Below are positions 61,701 through 64,000 of a stretch of 64,000 nucleotides of DNA, piece after piece (the stretch's first letter is position 1; every line of letters starts with the position of its first letter). This DNA comes from Ravibacter sp964562455 (GTDB taxonomy: Bacteria; Bacteroidota; Bacteroidia; Cytophagales; Spirosomataceae): NCBI GenBank assembly GCA_964562455.1, contig CAZLTN010000012.1, forward strand, positions 28,074 to 92,073. Reading direction: 5' to 3'. The position numbers were made by a program, and so were the translations under genes. Under the pieces are notes generated by a model. That model saw nothing but the letters and a program-made list of their open reading frames with translations. It had not been told where the DNA came from and made no database searches.

Positions 61701-61800
61701 CACCCAGCCGCCGCAATCGGTAAGACCCAGGATGTGGCATTGCGAAGACATTCTCGGGGAACACGCCGAGCACCACGACCATGAGGAAACCCACCGTTAA
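58744..61800 (+). CDS. Amidohydrolase family protein with two tandem modules
   Basis: 1018 residues from the ATG at 58744 (signal peptide MKTGLLRLLLLIFYLAGPG); the frame from 58699 adds 15 unlikely residues. It is two amidohydrolase-like modules in a row. The N-terminal one (about 45-470) has the fold markers but YLYPSFIDLQSSYG in place of a metal HxH, so it looks metal-free. The C-terminal one (about 570-1000) keeps the metal motif H632-S-H634 in VDEHSHIALF, HITCHSYVQSEI (H), and AINSDDAEMARRL (D). It ends in a His-rich tail. The reaction is unknown; relatives include imidazolonepropionase-like and dipeptide-type hydrolases. The second amidohydrolase gene follows by 53 bases. Confidence 0.88.
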   Translation: MKTGLLRLLLLIFYLAGPGTWRASGQQTFPRNGPYDERTGLYAFTNATIIADGATRLTGATLLIENGYIRSIGNNIAIPNGAVVYDMKGKYLYPSFIDLQSSYGVPETIRSDGSTVPRGTPQLESNKKGIFGWNEAIHSERRAAGLFVTDEAKAAEYRNTGFGSVLTHTPDGIVRGTGALAALANEPRNTVILRTDAAAFYSFGKGSSTQNYPNSVMGSVALLRQTFYDTDWYEKGGNRQEQNLSLEALAGIRSLPAIFEAGNKWSLLRADQVGDEFGMQFIIRGGGDEYQRLDEIKSSKAPVIVPVSFPDAYDVSDPWDAEVVTLAEMKHWEAAPGNLAALEKAGIDFAVTSHGLKKRSDLLANIRKAITYGLSPGKALEALTAAPARFIKASDLLGSLKKGLIANFLITSGDIFDAETILYENWVQGKRYVMPGTEAPDLRGEYDFFIADQPAGKLSVKGSLRTPVYELVLRDSVTVTPGVTVQNNLLTITYRLPGKEAGVSRFTGWVKGNDIDGSGELAGGDKIAWKAVRTRPYVKTESKPDSLKTHVIAPTVYPFVGLGLERLPAAETILFKSATVWTMENEGPLEDTDVLVSDGKIRSIGRHLSAPSGSRVIDAKGRHLTPGLVDEHSHIALFGVNEGSQSSSAEVRMKDAINPEDVNIYRQLAGGVTTSQLLHGSANAIGGQSAVIKLKWGEAPDKLWIPEAKYIKFALGENVKQSNWGEAVKVRYPQTRMGVEQVYYDHFIRAREYEAAWKSYRDLKNKKGVAPPRRDLELDALAEILAGERHITCHSYVQSEINMLMSVADSLKFRINTFTHILEGYKLADKMAQRKIGGSAFADWWAYKMEVKEAIPYNAALMAKEGITVAINSDDAEMARRLNQEAAKTITFGGVSENEALKMVTLNPARLLGMDHRIGSIKAGKDADLVLWNDHPLSIYARPEFTLIEGKVYFSREEDRQRQQRMSAEKARLIQKSLDAKSGGAGTQPPQSVRPRMWHCEDILGEHAEHHDHEETHR

Positions 61801-61853
61801 CCTCTTTATCTACCGCTCATTACTTCTATCGGGACACATCATCACATCAAACA

Positions 61854-63176
61854 ATGATTCTCAACATTCATCTGAACCGTCTCCTGTTTTTCTTCATCTG
61901 CTGCACAACCGCTGCGTTCAGGGTCGAAGGCCAGAACCCGGCCGCAGCTCCGCCGCAGACAAAGCCGGTTGCGCTTACGGGTGCCACCATACATCCTGTC
62001 TCAGCACAGCCCATCCCGAACGGGATCATCGTTTTTGACAAAGGGATTATCACAGCAATAGGCGATGCTGCTACTCCTTTTGACAGGACCAATACCGAAA
62101 TTATCCACGTTCCGGGAAAACACATCTATCCGGGCACGATCGCAATGGGATCGACGGCCGGTCTCCAGGAAGTAGCAGCTGTACGTGCTACGCTCGACTA
62201 CCAGGAGGTGGGCGAAATGAACCCGAATGCGAGAGCGCTCGTTGCCTACAATACCGATTCGGAAATAATCCCTACCCTGAGAAGTTCAGGAGTACTTATT
62301 GTACAGGCGACGCCACAGGGCGGGTTACTCTCAGGTACGTCGTCCGTATTTCACACCGACGGCTGGAACTGGGAAGACGCTGTGCTCCTGAAAGACGACG
62401 GGGTCTGGCTGAACTGGCCCCCCTACATTGCGCGCTCGTTTAATTTCGGCGATTTTTCGTCTGCCCTTAAAAGAAATGAAGCACGCCAGGAGGCCATCGA
62501 CAAATTAAAGCGGTTCTTTTCCGATGCCCGCGCCTATCATGCCCTTTCCGGCCCGCGGCCTGCCAACCTGAGGCTTCAGGCGATGGGAAGCGTTTTCGAC
62601 GGCAAATCCAATCTTTATATCAGGGCGGAGCAGGCCAAAGATATCATTGAATCGGTAGGGTTGGCCCGTGAGTACGGAATCGGCAGGGTTGTGATAGTCG
62701 GCGGCGGAGAAGCCGACAAGGTAACAGGCTTCCTTAAAGAAAACAACGTGCCGGTAGTATTGAACGAAGTGCACCGGCTGCCCGATCACCAGGATGCCGA
62801 CGTTTACCAGCCCTATTCCCTGCCCGGCAAATTGCTTAAGGAAGGCGTGATTACCGCCCTCAGCTATGGTGATGAATCGTGGCGGGTCAGAAACCTCAGC
62901 TACCAGGCCGGAACGGCAGCAGGTTTTTCAGAATCCCTCTCCAGGGAGGAAGCGCTCAGGCTGGTTACCTTATACCCTGCCCGGATATTGGGGATCGAAA
63001 AGTTTGCAGGCTCACTTGAGGCGGGTAAGCACGCGACCCTCATCGTAACGACGGGAGATATGCTCGATATGAAGACCAACATTGTCGAGCTGGCTTTTAT
63101 AAAAGGCTCCAGGATAGACCTGGACGACAAGCAGAAAAGGCTGTACAGGAAATATAAACAGAAGTACGGCCAGTAA
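61854..63176 (+). CDS. Amidohydrolase-like protein lacking the HxH metal motif
   Basis: 440 residues with a signal peptide (MILNIHLNRLLFFFICCTTAAFR). It has the start KPVALTGATIHPVSAQPIPNGIIVFDKGIITAIGDAATPF and the C-terminal EALRLVTLYPARILGIEKFAGSLEAGKHATLIVTTGDMLDMKTNI of metal-dependent amidohydrolases. Where HxH is expected it reads IYPGTIAMGSTAGLQEV, and no replacement histidine pair is seen. It is thus likely a non-catalytic partner of the gene just upstream (53 bases), matching that protein's degenerate N-terminal module. Tandem pairs of this kind are common in Bacteroidota. Confidence 0.87.
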   Translation: MILNIHLNRLLFFFICCTTAAFRVEGQNPAAAPPQTKPVALTGATIHPVSAQPIPNGIIVFDKGIITAIGDAATPFDRTNTEIIHVPGKHIYPGTIAMGSTAGLQEVAAVRATLDYQEVGEMNPNARALVAYNTDSEIIPTLRSSGVLIVQATPQGGLLSGTSSVFHTDGWNWEDAVLLKDDGVWLNWPPYIARSFNFGDFSSALKRNEARQEAIDKLKRFFSDARAYHALSGPRPANLRLQAMGSVFDGKSNLYIRAEQAKDIIESVGLAREYGIGRVVIVGGGEADKVTGFLKENNVPVVLNEVHRLPDHQDADVYQPYSLPGKLLKEGVITALSYGDESWRVRNLSYQAGTAAGFSESLSREEALRLVTLYPARILGIEKFAGSLEAGKHATLIVTTGDMLDMKTNIVELAFIKGSRIDLDDKQKRLYRKYKQKYGQ

Positions 63177-63178
63177 GA

Positions 63179-63222
63179 AAACGAGCGGGCGCGGATGGAT
63201 ACCCATCCGCGCCCGCTCGTTT
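63179..63222. terminator. Bidirectional terminator between the amidohydrolase gene and rpmA
   Basis: 63179-63198 is exactly complementary to 63203-63222 (20 pairs, 4-base loop ATAC). The arms begin AAA and end TTT, suiting both strands, and the genes on either side converge on it. Confidence 0.9.
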
Positions 63223-63239
63223 CAAACGCAAAAAGTATT

Positions 63240-63506
63240 TTAAGCTTCTGCCGCTACAGGCTCGATGCTTACATAGGACTTCCCGCCAAAACGCTTCTGG
63301 AAAACCACCCGGCCTTCTGTAAGTGCAAACAGGGTATGGTCACGGCCAATACCTACGTTTTTACCTGCATTATGCCTGGTTCCCCTCTGACGCACAATAA
63401 TGCTTCCGCTTTTGGCCAGTTGACCGCCGAAAAGCTTAACCCCGAGACGCTTGCTCTGGGAGTCACGGCCGTTTTTTGAACTACCTACACCTTTCTTATG
63501 TGCCAT
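63240..63506 (-). CDS. rpmA: 50S ribosomal protein L27
   Basis: 88 residues, the normal bacterial length. It begins MAHKKGVGSSKNGRDSQSKRLGVK and contains GSIIVRQRGTRHNAGKNVGIGRDHTLFAL, the L27 signature. It belongs to the large subunit near the peptidyl-transferase centre. It follows rplU by 38 bases, the standard order. Confidence 0.98.
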   Translation of the reverse strand: MAHKKGVGSSKNGRDSQSKRLGVKLFGGQLAKSGSIIVRQRGTRHNAGKNVGIGRDHTLFALTEGRVVFQKRFGGKSYVSIEPVAAEA

Positions 63507-63544
63507 GATAATATCTGTTTAATGAGTTTATGAGTCCCGGATTA

Positions 63545-63856
63545 CTAAACAAGAATGTCGTCGATACGAAGCTTGGTAAGGTACTGGCGATGCCCGTTTT
63601 TCTTTTTGTAACCTTTGCGACGCTTCTTTTTGAAAACAATTACTTTTTCACCTTTAAGGTGCTCAAGGATCGTACCTTTTACTGATGCTCCCGCTACGGT
63701 AGGCGCACCAATCTGTACATTACCTTCTGAATCCACCAGAAGTACCTTGTCAAAAACAAGTGCAGCGTCCGCATCACCTTCAAGCCTGTGCGTGAAGATT
63801 TCGCGGCCCTTCTCTACTTTAAATTGCTGACCTGCTATCTCTACGATTGCGTACAT
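63545..63856 (-). CDS. rplU: 50S ribosomal protein L21
   Basis: 103 residues, standard length. It starts MYAIVEIAGQQFKVEKGREIFTHRL and ends with VIVFKKKRRKGYKKKNGHRQYLTKLRIDDI, the L21 C-terminal signature that binds 23S rRNA. First gene of the rplU-rpmA operon. Confidence 0.98.
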   Translation of the reverse strand: MYAIVEIAGQQFKVEKGREIFTHRLEGDADAALVFDKVLLVDSEGNVQIGAPTVAGASVKGTILEHLKGEKVIVFKKKRRKGYKKKNGHRQYLTKLRIDDILV

Positions 63857-63894
63857 GATTTGTTAAACTTTAATTTTATTGAAATTTGGAGCCG

Positions 63895-63930
63895 CAAAAG
63901 TACATAAACGCTAAACAATTCCCAACAAAA
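63895..63930 (-). promoter_or_regulatory. Promoter of rplU-rpmA
   Basis: On the minus strand TACTTTTG (63895-63902 in plus numbering) matches TAnnTTTG. TTG lies exactly 20 bases upstream of it, within a TTTTGTTG stretch ending at 63930. The start codon is about 40 bases downstream. Confidence 0.6.
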
Positions 63931-63946
63931 TTCAGCCAATTATTTA

Positions 63947-64000
63947 ATCGAGTAGGCAAAGGGAATCACACCCTAAGCCTCTCACAGAACCGTGCGTGAA
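63947..64000 (-). mobile_element. 3' end of a group II intron (cut by window edge)
   Basis: Read on the minus strand the last 54 bases give the end of intron domain V (TTCACGCACGGTTC) followed by domain VI (GAGAGGC ... GCCTACTC) and the 3' end CTCGAT. In domain VI the A at 63953 is bulged opposite the stem, 7 bases from the 3' end, exactly where the lariat branch point belongs. The body with its reverse transcriptase/maturase gene must lie to the right of the window. It sits 16 bases upstream of the rplU promoter. Confidence 0.85.

Overview
The window reads as chromosomal DNA of a Bacteroidota bacterium, most likely of the order Cytophagales (Spirosomataceae/Dyadobacter-like; the family level is inference). 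Supporting signs are two SusC/SusD outer-membrane uptake pairs, each with its own ECF sigma factor and FecR anti-sigma factor, type IX secretion (T9SS) C-terminal sorting domains on two large secreted proteins, a two-lipoyl-domain pyruvate dehydrogenase E2, lack of clear Shine-Dalgarno sequences, and promoter-like TTG-N20-TAnnTTTG motifs typical of the phylum. Genes are densely packed and base composition looks even. No tRNA, rRNA, CRISPR array or complete mobile element was seen.

Layout. 1-3.3 kb: start of an ECF sigma gene running off the left edge, a lipoprotein and a CPA2-type antiporter. 3.4-15.4 kb: one long minus-strand uptake locus, read from right to left as ceramidase-like hydrolase, Tat-type Gfo/Idh/MocA oxidoreductase, ECF sigma, FecR, SusC with an STN signalling domain, SusD, FAD-dependent oxidoreductase, and a HEAT-like protein carrying a flavinylation-type DAVSSAT motif. 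15.5-17.1 kb: orphan histidine kinase and an acyltransferase. 17.27-18.59 kb: a two-gene RiPP cassette with a 48-residue precursor ending in CPACGMG and an MNIO (DUF692) iron oxidase, related to the chryseobasin type. 18.6-25.7 kb: a seven-gene minus-strand operon with three phage-tail-collar (microcystin-dependent protein type) paralogues, a GNAT acetyltransferase, a DUF6916-like protein, a Tat-signal protein and a 1306-residue beta-helix T9SS protein.

25.8-48.5 kb is mostly core metabolism and envelope: serine hydrolase, YihY, an isolated nuoN, an SDR, a PaaE-like reductase, a CotH-type T9SS protein, PDH E2, an unusual long NDK-like protein, Sua5/TsaC, ATP-grasp, PBP1A, VanZ, LpxB, QueD and an ECF sigma factor with a small membrane protein. 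48.6-58.0 kb is the second uptake locus: ECF sigma, FecR, SusC, SusD, sulfatase and a BNR/sialidase-like protein, pointing to scavenging of a sulfated, possibly sialylated, glycan. 58.2-63.2 kb holds a DUF1801 protein and two amidohydrolase-family proteins. The right edge holds rplU-rpmA and, just upstream of their promoter, the 3' end of a group II intron that continues beyond the window.

The most interesting element is the minimal MNIO RiPP cassette. Next come the tail-collar operon and the possible flavin electron-transfer pair inside a SusCD locus.
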